From positions 2,057,143-2,121,142 of the forward strand of contig WARS01001600.1 of assembly GCA_008933995.1 (NCBI GenBank): 64,000 nucleotides of DNA. The letters run 5' to 3'. Positions 46,435-59,737 of the stretch are shown piece after piece. This stretch comes from Datnioides undecimradiatus. Taxonomy: Eukaryota > Chordata > Actinopteri > Lobotiformes > Datnioididae. Positions within the stretch are counted from its first letter, which is position 1. The number at the start of each line of letters is the position of its first letter. Made by a program: the position numbers and the translations under genes. Below the pieces are notes generated by a model, which ran no database searches, was not told where the DNA came from, and saw nothing but the letters and a program-made list of their open reading frames with translations.

Positions 46435-48046
46435 CACCCCAGCTGGATGATGAAGCTCTGTGACTCCAGGACCTTACATGAATCCATCATCGTCAAACTG
46501 AGATCCCGATTCATAAACAAACAAGCTAGCGTTCTTTGACACACGTCCACCAGCAGGTGTTCAGTAGGTTTGGGACCTGTGGCGGGACAGGCCCCGTAGA
46601 TGAATAGAGTTAAACAGGATCAATCGTACACACAGCGACTGGTGCATGTGTTTACAGGCATTAATGATCAAACACAGGGGAAACGACGTATGAGCACGCG
46701 TGTGAATAAACAACCATAACTACAACGACTGTGTCTGTGTACGGAGCAACAGTGTTTGATTTGAACATAAATGACTTTTGGACATGTGATGTTCCTTTCT
46801 TTGTGACTCAGTGTGTATTTTAGCTTCACACACACGCACGCACACACACACACACACACGCACACACACACACAGACCATGAATGGATATAGGTAGCAGG
46901 CAGAGGTGTTGAAATCATTTGGGAATGCTAACAGTGGGTCGAAACAACGCCGCTGCTGCTGCTGCTGCTGCTAACATTTGGCCTATGACAGTATTGTATA
47001 AGACTGCAAACAAGTGCCTTTCATGGAAGCTCATGAACCACAGCCAGTCTGATTCCTTCAGTTGAATAAACACATGATGTAGGAGCAGCTCACACACACA
47101 CACACTCACACACACACACTGGGAGTTACCAGTGGTTCCTTTATGAAGGTCTATGAGGAGCAGGAAGCTGGAGCTGAAGCTCGCCCCCCCCCCCCCCGGT
47201 CTGCTTGCTGTAACCTTACAATGAGCGAGCACAGTACAGCTGGGCTTATGGAGGAATGGGAACAGGTGTGCAGGTGTGCAGGGGGAGGTCAGGTGGTAGG
47301 GATGATCTGATCTCTCATTATAAATGAAAATAAAAAGTTTATTAATGCATTAACGCAGTTTTTGCTGCATGCAGCATGAAGGCTGCAGGATCAGACATTA
47401 AAACAGATGAAAAACAGCGTCAGTGTTCAGTATCAACACGTTTCGCAGCTCTGGCGTCGTCTGTTCATCAGCTGAAATACACACACACACAACACTGTTC
47501 CCTCCTTCATCTCTTTGTCTCGTGTGTTTCCATTTGGACACTTTAAATCCTCCACAGTTTTCCTGCGAGTCAACTGTTAAAGGAAAATCAATCACATAAA
47601 TACACACCCAATAAAACCCGTGAGAATGCGTTCAACATCTGGCCCCGCTCAGGTTTCAGCTGATGAAAGCAGGATTTAACGAGGAAACCTCAGGCGTACG
47701 GCTTTCCACATTATACAGCCCGAAATGGAAAATAGATGAGACGAAGCACTTTAATAACCGTCGTGACATCACCAGAGTTAGTTCAGATAATTCAGTGTGG
47801 AGCTTTGATTTGTTGATTGATAACCGGTCAGCGAGTGTGTTACTGCCTTGCCGATGTGTGTGTGTGTGTGACGGTGTGTTAAACTGACGGTGGCTGTGTT
47901 TGAGTTTGTCTTCCTGAGTGAGTTCCCACCGAGGCACAGAAGCCAAATGTGGTCAGGAACGCTCAACACCTCTTATATCCAGACAGGAGCGCCGGGCCAG
48001 AGAGCGAGGGAGAGATCCTGAGACGGGACGAAGTGATAGATGCCAC

Positions 48047-48091
<45 letters not shown>

Positions 48092-48551
48092 GTACAGGAC
48101 TTACATGGAGTTCTCTGTCTGAATGATGATGGGTCTGTTTCTCCTCCTCACCTCCCATCCTTCCTCATCTCCCATCCTTCCTCACCTCTCCTTCCTCTCA
48201 TCCTTCATCCTCTCCTTTCCTCCCTCTTCTTCCATCCTCTCCTCACCCCTCCCTCCTCTTCTCCTCACCCTCTTCTCCTACTCCTCCTCTCATGCACCCT
48301 TTTCTCTTTTTATCCATCCTGTCTTCCCTCCCTCCTTATTGTGCAGAAACTTGGAAGTTAGAGAGTCGCTGTGGACCAACACCTTCATTGCTTTTCCACA
48401 CATCCCATCTCTCTCCTCCCTGTGCCCCCTCTCCATCCCCTCCCTCACCGCCTCGAACGCGCAGCGCTGTGGTGAAAGTATTTGGAGAATTCCTGCTGAC
48501 CAAACCAACGCCGCCTGGCTGCTGTGTCTCCTCTGCACGGAGCAGCTCTAC
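46435..48551. other. C1q-like gene 4 / tagln intergenic region
   Basis: Non-coding. It holds CA repeats (about 46830-46874 and 48050-48088), a (GCT)n run near 46950-46972, a poly-C run near 47187-47198, and a strongly pyrimidine-rich block at 48131-48350 that gives artefactual Ser/Pro/Leu-rich frames. No gene is supported. Confidence 0.5.
48050..48088 (+). repeat. (CA)n microsatellite
   Basis: A perfect CA run of about 19 units lies upstream of the pyrimidine-rich block before tagln. Confidence 0.95.
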
Positions 48552-48561
48552 CCAAATAAGG
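48552..48561 (+). promoter_or_regulatory. CArG box (distal) of tagln promoter
   Basis: CCAAATAAGG is a perfect CC(A/T)6GG serum response factor site. It lies about 230 bases upstream of the presumed transcription start. The mammalian transgelin (SM22-alpha) promoter has two CArG boxes at comparable distances that drive smooth-muscle expression with SRF/myocardin. Confidence 0.75.
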
Positions 48562-48633
48562 CTGGGCTTTTTTACTGGACGTGAGGGGAAGAGACACGCA
48601 GGCAGCGAGAGGGAGCTGCTGAAAGGCCATTGC

Positions 48634-48643
48634 CCTTTTAAGG
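48634..48643 (+). promoter_or_regulatory. CArG box (proximal) of tagln promoter
   Basis: CCTTTTAAGG is a second perfect CC(A/T)6GG site, 82 bases downstream of the first and about 150 bases before the presumed start. Paired spacing near the TSS matches the known transgelin promoter design. Confidence 0.75.
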
Positions 48644-48757
48644 ATGAAGTTTCCTTTTTTCCTTCCCCTCTCTCTCCTATTTCTCCACCATGCTCCCTCC
48701 TTCCTCCCTCCCTCTCCTCTCTGTAGACCAGTGAAGTCATCTTGCCTCATCTGCTCC

Positions 48758-48882
48758 TTTTAAGCCGGCATTTTTGAGAGGGAGGTCCCTGTGAAGCATA
48801 TACAAACACTCAGTCAGGCATCCACACTCACCCTACACGCTGCACTGGTAGCCAGCAGAGAACCAACCTATTCCCTCACACA
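48758..48882 (+). promoter_or_regulatory. tagln: tagln core promoter and non-coding exon 1
   Basis: A TATA-like TTTTAA at 48758-48763 precedes a presumed 5'UTR exon that ends at 48882 (TCACACA|gtgagt). The large first intron then runs to the coding exon at about 52680. A non-coding first exon before the ATG exon is also the mammalian arrangement. Confidence 0.55.
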
Positions 48883-51800
48883 GTGAGTATGCTCTTCTTC
48901 TTCCTTTCCTCCGTACAGGTAGCACTGCTCACCTGGACAGTCAGTGGGACAAAGCTGCAGATGGTCCGGGGCTTTATAGATCAGTCACCCAGAAGTTCTG
49001 AGGCCTTCCTAACTTCTTATCACTAGAACATGCAGATGTGTCCTTGTGTCTCCTGTGTTTGAATATAAGGTGATGATGAACAGCTCGTAGTCGCTTCAAA
49101 ATGAGAGTAATGAAGAGTAAAAGCAAACATACAGACACTCTGAGATGCATCTGCACTCGACCAGGAGTTAGACAGGGTTTGTCACATTCATGCAGAGACT
49201 TTTAAGGTTTCCTGAGGTTGTTCTGCAGATTATATGGGCATCGTAGCTGTTGTTTGAGTCACTGTTTCGTCTGTTAAACGCTGCACTTTTGATATGGAGC
49301 CTGGTTGAACCTGGTTAAACCCAAACCGTCTGCTTTTTTCTGGAAGCTGCGCAGTAATGAGAGGATTGTCTCAGAGCAGATGGACTCTTAATACGATTCA
49401 GATGCTATCTGAGGGTTAACAAGTTTCCCATGTGAAGCCAGGAGAGGAGAAGCGGGGAGGTGACGCAGACAGCGTTGCATATCTCTGCCAGAACACATAC
49501 TTTTATTTGCACAAGCAAATGATCCGCTGCCATACATGGACTTTGAATTCACAAGGTATGAAAGGAAGCCACAGAGGTGCAGACAGACACACCTGGACAA
49601 AGCATTCAGAGAGGCCGATCCAGGAGACTTTACTGAATGTCCTGACCCTGATCGTGGACTTTGCCACATCGCGGCTGCTTATAAACAGGAGAGTTTTATT
49701 CTAGAAAACCTCTGCGGCGTTTTAAAGCTCACTGTGATGTTTGGACTGAAGCTCACAAGCCAGAGCAGGCCAGCAGAAACACAGGGGAACAACCCGTGGG
49801 AGCAGCAGCCACAGGGGCAGATAACACTATCTGCACTGCCAATCCTGTGGCAGCACATACACACAGCAGAGCACAGGAACTGACCACAGCCCTGCAACCA
49901 CACAGATACACAGCTCAGACACGCACAGCTCAGACATTAGCCGTGCAGCAACAGAGCTCTGAGTCTGAGGATGCAGTTAACCCTCAGCTCATCATCATCA
50001 GCCAACAGGAAGGGCGGCCTCTGACCACATGACATCACCAGAACTGAGATCCATAAAGCAGTGACAGTGTCTGCTAACTGGACAACTTTCGTACCAACTC
50101 ATTATACGGTGGTTGGCTGGTTAACTGTGGAGGAAGGCACATGACGGCACGTCCCCTCGGGCTGCCACAGTCGCCACAGCCCTCACACTGGTTTTCCTCC
50201 TCTGGCGTCAGGCTGCGTTACCATGGTGACAGAGAAACAGGGCAGGAAAAACACGAGTGGGAGAGCTGAACGGAGGTGATGAAGTCATGTTTGTGTGACT
50301 TTTGTCAGGAGGAAGTTCAATGAATCTGTGGATTTACTGTTTTCACCTCCGCACTTTTGTTTTGTACCATACTGTTTTCAATTCATTTCGATTTCTTTAT
50401 TCATTTCAGAACCAAATTACCAGCAGATTACTATCAGAAGTAGAGTATTGGAGCCAGTGAAGGCAGTATAAGCACACGTAGCTGCAGCAGCAGTGCTGTA
50501 GCTGCAGAGAGAGGCTTCATGCACTGATCGTGTGATTCAGTTGCAGTAATAACAGATGTCTCAGCAGCAGCAGAGGGGCTTTGACGCAGTTTGTGAGTGT
50601 TTTTATGTGCCTTGTCATGTGAAAGCTGCTTTAAGTGTTTGAGAAGAAGCAGGCAGACAGCACAGAAGCTTGTTTAGCAGATAGTCCTGAGTTATTGGAT
50701 CTGGGCTGAGTCCCAAGGACAACAACAGGTCCCCAGATACACATAAATACCACAAATAGAGAACAGACCCTAACGGACTCATTTAACCTCGAAAACCATG
50801 AGAATAATGATCTTTGCATGGTCCTCATGTAACGCACACACACACAGGCTGATGCAGGACAGGACGTTTGGGGGGAAACGTGCTTCTCTTCTCTTCACTG
50901 GACCCAAGAAGGCAGCGAGTTCACGATGTGGTGAACACAACCTCTGTTTCCTTTCCTGCAAACAGAGTGTGTGGTTAGCAGTTTGTGAGGCTAGCAACCA
51001 GAGGCCAATGGAAAAAGACAGGTTAACTGAATACCAGACATGCATTACACTGTAATAATGATTATATAATGATGCATATCAGTGAGAGGGACAAGGGGCG
51101 GGCGTGTGTGCGCGCCAGAGAGAGGCATGCAGACAAAGATAAACTATCAGATCTGAACTTGTGGTTGCATGTAAGTGAGCGTGTTGCCCAGCATGTGTGT
51201 TTGGTTTCTTGCGGTCTGGACCAGCACCACAGGGAACGCAGAGAGTATTAAACAGGGTTGGCGGTAACAGTCTGCGGCCTCTCCGGGCAGGAGTCCATTG
51301 ACGCCGCTGGCACACGGGCTCTAATACACAGACATGCACTGTATCTCTTTGCAGAGCTGGAACAACTATTTAAATGCTTTATTTAGATTCACCACAAGGC
51401 AAAAGTGCTGCCCTACTGCGACGTCCTGCATGAGACACACACTGGTTACTGACTAAAGAAGTGACAGCATCAAATAAAAAGTATTTCGAGCAGCTGTGGT
51501 CAATACTTTTTCAAATGATGTGTACCGAGCAGGGTCACTGGTAGCGACCCAGGCCTGACGGAGCCTTTCAGCCTGTTTCAGCTCATTTTGTTCCAGCGAC
51601 TTCAGCGTTTATTCATATCATTTCCAGCTGCAGCAGGCAGCTGTTTTTAACAAAATGGCTCTGATAAAGGCTCTGAGCACCGCCGGCACAACTCACTGAC
51701 AGGGGAGAGACGAAGCTGCAGACTAACGGCAGTAAAAACAGGAAAACACTGCACACACTCAACAACACACAACGTCCAGTGCATCGTTCATAAACACACT

Positions 51801-52678
51801 CATAAGCCCCTCTCTTGCCCCCACCCCACCCTGTCCACTCCTGGATTTGACCTTTAACATGTGAACTTTGAACCTCCCCAGGGACAGGAAGTTGAAGTGA
51901 CCTGACATCAAGATGGCAACAAAGGTTGGACGGTGCAGACAGCACCTTGATATGGGTTTTGCACTTGGCTGTCGGCCCGAAGGCATTACAGAAGCATCAG
52001 GCATCAGCAAAGAGCTGGCTGTGAAACATGTGTTGACAGAGGCCAGGAGGGAGAGCGAGTGTCTGTGTGTCTGTGTGTCTTTGTGTGTGTGTAGGTGTAT
52101 CAGCTGGCTGACATGGTGCTCCCATTGGACACCACTTTGCCCCTGATGCTGGTCCTGACGGGGTTAAATGGTGTGCACTCGGAGACACGTCGCTGTTAAT
52201 GCCACTGTTGTGGGAGAGGTGTTTAAAGCCTTTACGCTTTCATAGCTTCACACGCTTTTGACCTGCATGTCCTGTTTGTTCTGGTGTATGTCCTGTACAG
52301 TACATATGGAGGGTTAAGTGTGTGTTGGGTCAATGTGCATGTTTGTGCATACAGGCTACATCCAAATACCACTGCAATGTGAATGTTAGCTATTGTCTGT
52401 ATCAGCTGTGACGACCCACTGTGGACTAGAGGTGGTGATACTGCCACGAGAAGAAAACAGGAAGTGCATCAAATCCAGATGTTGTCATGAATGAACAGCT
52501 GCTGCTGGAGGAGGGATCCATTGACGACTGCTCCACAGATCCAAACCCTCCATTTGACTCCTCTCTTACTTCATTTTACATCTCCGCCTCCTCACCCCAT
52601 CTCCATACTCACCCGTCTCCCCCACTGTTTCCTCTTTTATCCCCCCCCCCTTCTCTCCCCCATTCCCTGCTCACCTCA
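48883..52678 (+). other. tagln intron 1
   Basis: This 3.8 kb intron contains no supported coding exon; the frames within it lack family signatures. It ends in a C-rich pyrimidine tract (52590-52675) before the acceptor near 52678. Confidence 0.5.
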
Positions 52679-52688
52679 GGGAGTCGGC

Positions 52689-53616
<928 letters not shown>

Positions 53617-54372
53617 ACTCACCGCCACACACACCACGAACCCGTCCAGCCCCTCACACCCTCCTAGAGCCTGAAACTGGTCCACTTCAACCCCCCCTCG
53701 TCATAAAACCTCTTCTGCCTCAGACTTTAGCTTCTCCCTGACCCGCTGTGCCCTGGACTTCCTCGGTCCCTCAGCCTCTAACGTAGATGTTTGAGATGCA
53801 CCGTGTCAGTCGCTGATCTCACCAGGCTTAGACCCCCGGCCGCCAGTTTGTAGCCCCCACCCCCCGGCAACCGAACGTCAGTAGTCTTAAGTAGAAACCG
53901 TTACTAGAAAGCCGAAAAACATCAACGTGACCATGTGACATCACAGATAACTGACCAGTTTCATCATGACTTCTTCATCTACCACGACCCACAATGCAAC
54001 ACCTGCTGTATCAGCGCCAATATTTTTGTACATTGACTTATTAAATAATGATTTTAAAAGCCAAGCCTGGACTGACTTTGATCATTAGACAGAATATCAA
54101 CAATCTCTGGGTCCTGCTTCACCACAGATGACACGATGAAAATATACATACACGTACACATTCACATACTTTAAACACAGCATTTCAAACTGAGCCACGG
54201 TGTGACTCCGGACAGTTTGTGCCTCCTGGCAGCTCCGTGGCGATGCCGGTTTGGTAATTTAACGCCTGACGTGTGAATGTCGCTGTGTTCAACAGTTTGG
54301 TTGGTTTAAATCATTTCAGTTATTTTTGTTTTTCTCAGGACACCACGACTTTCAGCTGTGCTCATCACTGAA

Positions 54373-54440
54373 TGTTAGCATGCTAACAGGCTAAACATAA
54401 GCAGCTTAACGTCATCATGTTGAATTTAGCATGTTAGCAT
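54373..54440. repeat. Palindromic TTAGCATGCTAA-type interspersed repeat fragment
   Basis: TGTTAGCATGCTAACA at 54373-54388 is a perfect 16-base palindrome. Related ATTTAGCATGTTAGCAT follows at 54425-54440. This wording recurs in percomorph fish genomes as part of non-autonomous repeats, which I infer here from motif only. Confidence 0.4.
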
Positions 54441-55009
54441 AGCCACTAGTTTGTTCAAGGCCAGGCCTCCGGCTGTGGATCTAAAAAACATTTTGCTCTT
54501 CCATCATCGTCTCACTCACAAACCATAACTATAAGCATAATAACAGTGTGTTAACAGTGGGGCAGTGGTGTGTGTGTGTGACCGTGCTGCAACAACCGTG
54601 TGAACAGTGAGAGGGTGTTTCATCAGCAGCCGTTTATTATCATCCAGATCACCTGTGACTTGCACAGCAAAACACAGTTTCCCTCGTCAGTCCTGACACT
54701 TGTAAAAAAATTAAAGCTCTGTAATCTGTTTTTAAAAACACTTTGTATAAATCATTAAACACCGCCGGTATATATATATATATTTATATCTGTACAGCAG
54801 GCACACACTGTGTATATATATATATATATTACGCTTCATATAAAAATACATATACAAACCCCACACTTGAAAATCCCACTTCAAGTTTTAAATCAGTAGT
54901 TGACGACCCACAGATAAAAGGCGTCAGCAGGACTCTTAAAACATGTCAGCATTGTCTTAAAACCTCACTCGTGAGGACGCATCTTCGAGGAAGACCTTGC
55001 ATGTTTTAC

Positions 55010-55036
55010 ACGCACGCACGCACGCACGCACGCACG
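55010..55036. repeat. (CGCA)n tetranucleotide repeat in pcsk7 3'UTR
   Basis: About six CGCA units lie within the presumed pcsk7 3'UTR. Confidence 0.9.
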
Positions 55037-55556
55037 CTCGTTCGTACCTTTTTGTACAGTGCACATCACATTTTCATCTTTCTCTTGGTTTAAGGGCCCC
55101 ACAGGTGTCTGAGTCGTGTCCCACCGACCTGCAGGCTCAGGTTTACATACAGGCAGGTCTGTGGACACACATGCAACACACACATGTACTGGGATAATAA
55201 ATCCTGTCAGGTCCCTGTCCCGTACACGCTCCAGCCAGACTCATCCTCACCTCAGAGCTCAGTTTTCATTTGTTGGAGAGCCTCGTGGTCAAAAACACAC
55301 ACGCACTCTCCCACACGTGCACAGATTTTCATACAAGGCCTCATGTTTGGGGAACGCAGACGAGGACAGTCAGGTTCATCTGCAGTCCACATGGTGACCC
55401 CATACCCCCCCCCCCCAAAACCACCACCACCACCACCACCACCAGCACAGATCAGGCCTCCCTGAGTGGAGGCAGGGAGGGTGGGGAGAGGTAAAGCCTG
55501 AGACGTCTGCTGAGCACAGACAGTGAGAGGTCTGAGAGCCGCCGTCCGGCTCAGTG

Positions 55557-58500
55557 CTATGTCGCCAGCCGCTCTCCATTTAAAAGTGACGTTCTGGCCT
55601 CGGAGTCCAGCACTGCACGCAGCTCCACCTCTGAGTCCCGCTCCTCTTCCTCACCATCCTCCTCGTCTCCCAGCGCCTCCTCCACTCCTCTCCCCCGCCG
55701 CCCCCTCCTGACTCTGTGAACTCCACGTCTCCGGCGCAGGCACAGGAGGCCCCTGAGGTCCAGGTGGGCCAGCGTGACCTCCAGTGTGTAGTACAGGGAC
55801 CAGAAAAGAGCGAAGCAGCCCAGCAACAGCAGGAACTGCAGGAGAGAGACAGACGAGTAAATCACTGACGGGCGCAAAGCGCAGAGTGACGACAAAGTGA
55901 CGAGTAAAGTCGGAGTCAAAGCGTCTTTGAAGGAAACATTCAGGAGCTTTTCCTTCTCAACACAGCTAAAGATGATACAGGACAGATCCAGAGGGATGAT
56001 ATTAGCTTAGCCTGGATGTTTTACTGCATGTATATGAATATTACACATGAATCGTGGATTAGATTTATGGATTTTGTCAAATCCACAGTTTAACACTGTG
56101 TCTTCACTGTAGCCCCGTGATACATGTGCAATTCATCTGCAGAGTGAGGGTGAGAGTTGTGCGGTGCAGGTGCTGGGTTTGGTTTTACCTTGAGGTTGTT
56201 GGAGGTGAAGGGGCTGATGATCTCTGGCGGGATGTCCAGGCCTGGAGGGCAGGGCAGAGAGAAGCTGCTGTCCAGATACTTCCCACTCATAGCCTCCTCC
56301 AACAGCCTGTCAGTCAACGCACAGCCAATCAGCATCAAGCTCTCACACCAGTCATCACAGATTAATCAACTCTGTCCCGGCGGCAGCGGGGACAGCCTGC
56401 AAGGTCGTACCTCTGCCTGTCCTTCACCTCCGTGTAGGTCATGGAGGAGCCATACAGGGTCAGCGCCGACTGCTTCAACACTCCCAGAGCGGCACACATC
56501 TCAGGCAACGACTCATCTGCAGGAGCAGGGACCAGGGTCAGTGTGGGCAGGAGGTCACACAGGGAAACACAACAGCTACAGAGAGACGTGTGTGTGTGTG
56601 TGTGTGTGTGTGGTCTTACTGTGGTCAGTTATCTTGAGGGTGTACAGACCCACAGCTCTCTCTCCCCAGCAGCGCACCGTGGAGAAGGTCCAGTCCTGGT
56701 AACCTGCAGGGTCTCTGTGTGCGACACACACACACACACACAGACACAGACACAGACACACACACACACACTCAGTTACAAAGCTGACACACTGATAAAT
56801 GAGTATTGCTCATTTCCTGTTTACCTCACCGCTCCTGTAAGTGAATAAAGAAACTTCACTCAACTGTTCAATAAACCATCACTTCACATTTTACTCTTCT
56901 CAAAACGATACAAACATGTGTGTCTGTGTGTGCGTGCGTGTGTGTGTGTGTACCTGTCGACAATGCGCTGTGCCCCGATGACTGATGCCATTCCACTGGG
57001 GCAGACCAACACAATCTCCACGTTGCCACGGCAAGGGTGGGTTATCGTCACGGTAACAGCCACATGCTCCAGTGTCTTCATTCCAGACTGTCTCAGGTCA
57101 GCTTCAGACACTGAGGGAGAGAGGAGAGCAGCTCAGTGTGTGTGTGTGTGTGTGTGATATGAACATGTGTATTCAGATGCTGCACTGAAACAACAAGTCT
57201 GTTTACACAGATTTACATGTTGTAGACATGTTACACTCCAGATGTGACATCATCATCTTATTCGTACACAGCTGTGCTTCACATCATGTGACAGGGACGA
57301 TTAAATCAGGGTCTCTGGATGTTTCCTCTCAGCCAGTCTTCCTGACCGCCCCCCGCCCCCCCACTGTAAGTGTCTGGTAACTTCCCGGTATTTCCTGGAC
57401 TCTGACTGCTAATGGGCCGTGATGCTCTCTGACCATGTAGGGCTGCACACATCCTCGGGGCAGGGAGGGACGCAGGGTGACGGGGGAGCGGGGAGTGTAA
57501 ACAGAGGTGTGGAAGGAAACACACAGAGCCAGGGGACAGATGCAGAGAAGGAGGGAGGGAGGGGGGAGACAACTGGAGGAGATGCATTGAGAGTGTGTGT
57601 GCGTGTGATAATCAGTGATATACTCCAACCTGTCTATGGCAGGTGGTGAATCAAAATCGTTCCTTTCCTTTAGTTTACACTGATCCAAACCTTTACACAC
57701 ACACACACACACACACACATTCACATAGCCCCTGAGTTCACATGGGAAGCCGGTGTGTGAAATGCTTCAGGGGTTAGTGTGTTAGCCAAGACGGCAGCCA
57801 AAACACATAGAAACTAGAACAACAAACACGGCTGAGCGGAGTGACAGACAGAGCTGCACTCTGTCAGCGGCTGGCCTTGACGGACCGAACGCAGGATCAC
57901 ACAACACAATGTGTATGACAGAAGCTTGATTTGATTCAATTTCTCTGTGAAACGAAGCCCAGACATGCTGTTAGCAACACACACACACACACACACACGC
58001 AGAGGCAGTGTTCCTGTCTGTGACGGGGCTGTGAAACAGAGGAGAAGCAGATAAAGGGAGGGGAGGAACAGAGAGGAGGGAAAGGTTTCTGCTGGAGTGA
58101 GGTCCAGGACAATGAGCTAATGTGAAAAAGTGTGTGTGAGTGAGAGAGAGAGACGAATCACATACGCAGACGGTCGAATATGAGAGAGGTGGTGAGAAGT
58201 GAAAAGGGAACAAAAGCTACTGAGAGGAGCCATAAACTCCAGAGACGGGCTGAGGAGAGGAATGACGGAGGGGGAAGAGAAGTGAAGGCAGTCTGAACCC
58301 GCGCCCAGCGTCTCAGTGTGGAGGCAGGAGCACGCAGGAGAACATGACCTATTATGGAAAGGCAGACTGAGTGAGGAGCAGGGGGAGGGAGGGGGAGAGG
58401 GAGGGAGGCTGCTACACAGCTCAGTGTAAACAGAGCTGAGAGACTGAGAGAGGAGCAGACAGAGTTACCTTCCCAGGTGCGGATCAGCTCGTCGGGATAC

Positions 58501-59694
58501 GCTGTGATGGACGCCTCCTCCTTAATCACTGCACTCTGATAGGACACGAGGAACGGCACCGGCTCCCAAACCTGAGAGACACCAGAGACAAAGTCTGGGC
58601 TCTGGTGACGTGCAACTTCTGGACCAATACAGTCGCCTGTGTGTGTGTGTGTGTGTGAGAGTGTGTGTGTGTACCTTAGCAGCATTGACGAGCCTCCATG
58701 CGTTCAGCAGACCGAAGCCGTGCTGGTGACTGTGATGGAAACCGGCTCCATTCACCCTCCAGTCTGCACTGTTGTCACACTGTTACCCGACACACACACA
58801 CACACACACAAAAAGGTGAAATAGGTATGAAATGCAAGCTCTACAGGAGTCAAACTGTAGCGAGGCCTGATGTTTCTACGCTAACTGGCTGAAACTTCAG
58901 AGACATGAGAGCTGTGTGTAACAGACTGAACTGGCCTGAACTGGCCTGGTTTGATCTGGACTGGTGTGTGGAAACTCGATGTACCCAGCTGAATAGTGCA
59001 CCCACACAGGCCTGTGTCCTGTCAGACCTACCTTGGTGGCGGTGAAGGCAATGATGTGCTGGACGTCCCTCCAGCTGAGGCACGGACGGACCTGCAGCAT
59101 GAGGGCCACCATTCCTGCCGCCAGGGGGGCCGCGGCAGATGTGCCGGTGTGACCCTCTGTACAGCCCGTCCCCTTCTGCATGGACCAGTCTGACGTCACC
59201 TGCAGAGACAGACGGATGGGCTGAACGGGGACCGAGCCCAGTACAAACAGTGCAGAGCGCTGGCGGGAGGCCAGACCCACACATATGTAAGTTTACACCA
59301 TCAGAGTGGAGGCACACCTCCGCAGGCTGTGTCTCTCTCACACACACACACACACACACTGAGTCCTCAGCATGAAGGGTCTGCAAACTAAACCAGCAGC
59401 TAACAGCACTTCATCAGGGACCGCCGTCACAGAGCTGTCATGACATAACGACATCCTGACGGTGTGTGGCCTCAGTCCAACACTGCAAGTGTGTGTGTGT
59501 GTGTGTGTGTGCACAGTTTAAAGCCCTGCAGTGCTTCAGCTCTGATGTGTGTGTGTTTACACAGAGAACAGACATGGAGCGGCGAAATCCTGACACGAGA
59601 AGCAACAGAAGAAGAGTTTACAGGGAAGATGAGCATGATGAGGAAGAAAACAGACCAATTTCACACGTGTCTCTCACACGTGTCTCTCACACGT

Positions 59695-59737
<43 letters not shown>

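Larger units (their letters stand above)
53617..55556. terminator. Convergent tagln / pcsk7 3' region
   Basis: tagln probably ends after ATTAAA at 54040-54045. The pcsk7 signal AATAAA appears on the minus strand as TTTATT at 54633-54638, giving pcsk7 a 3'UTR of about 0.9 kb. About 0.6 kb lies between. The pcsk7 3'UTR contains AT-rich and CACG repeats, a poly-C run near 55406 and an ACC repeat (55419-55443). Confidence 0.6.

Noticed and set aside
48123-48726. Overlapping long Ser/Pro/Leu-rich frames upstream of tagln
   Set aside because: They derive from a pyrimidine-rich repeat and have no splice logic, start context or family signature.
49432-50032. Several 74-115 codon frames in tagln intron 1
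   Set aside because: They conflict with one another in frame, carry no recognised domain, and lie in an intron whose flanking exons splice cleanly.
55520-55711. Ala/Pro-rich plus-strand frame at the pcsk7 3' end
   Set aside because: It is antisense to the acidic/basic cytoplasmic tail of pcsk7.
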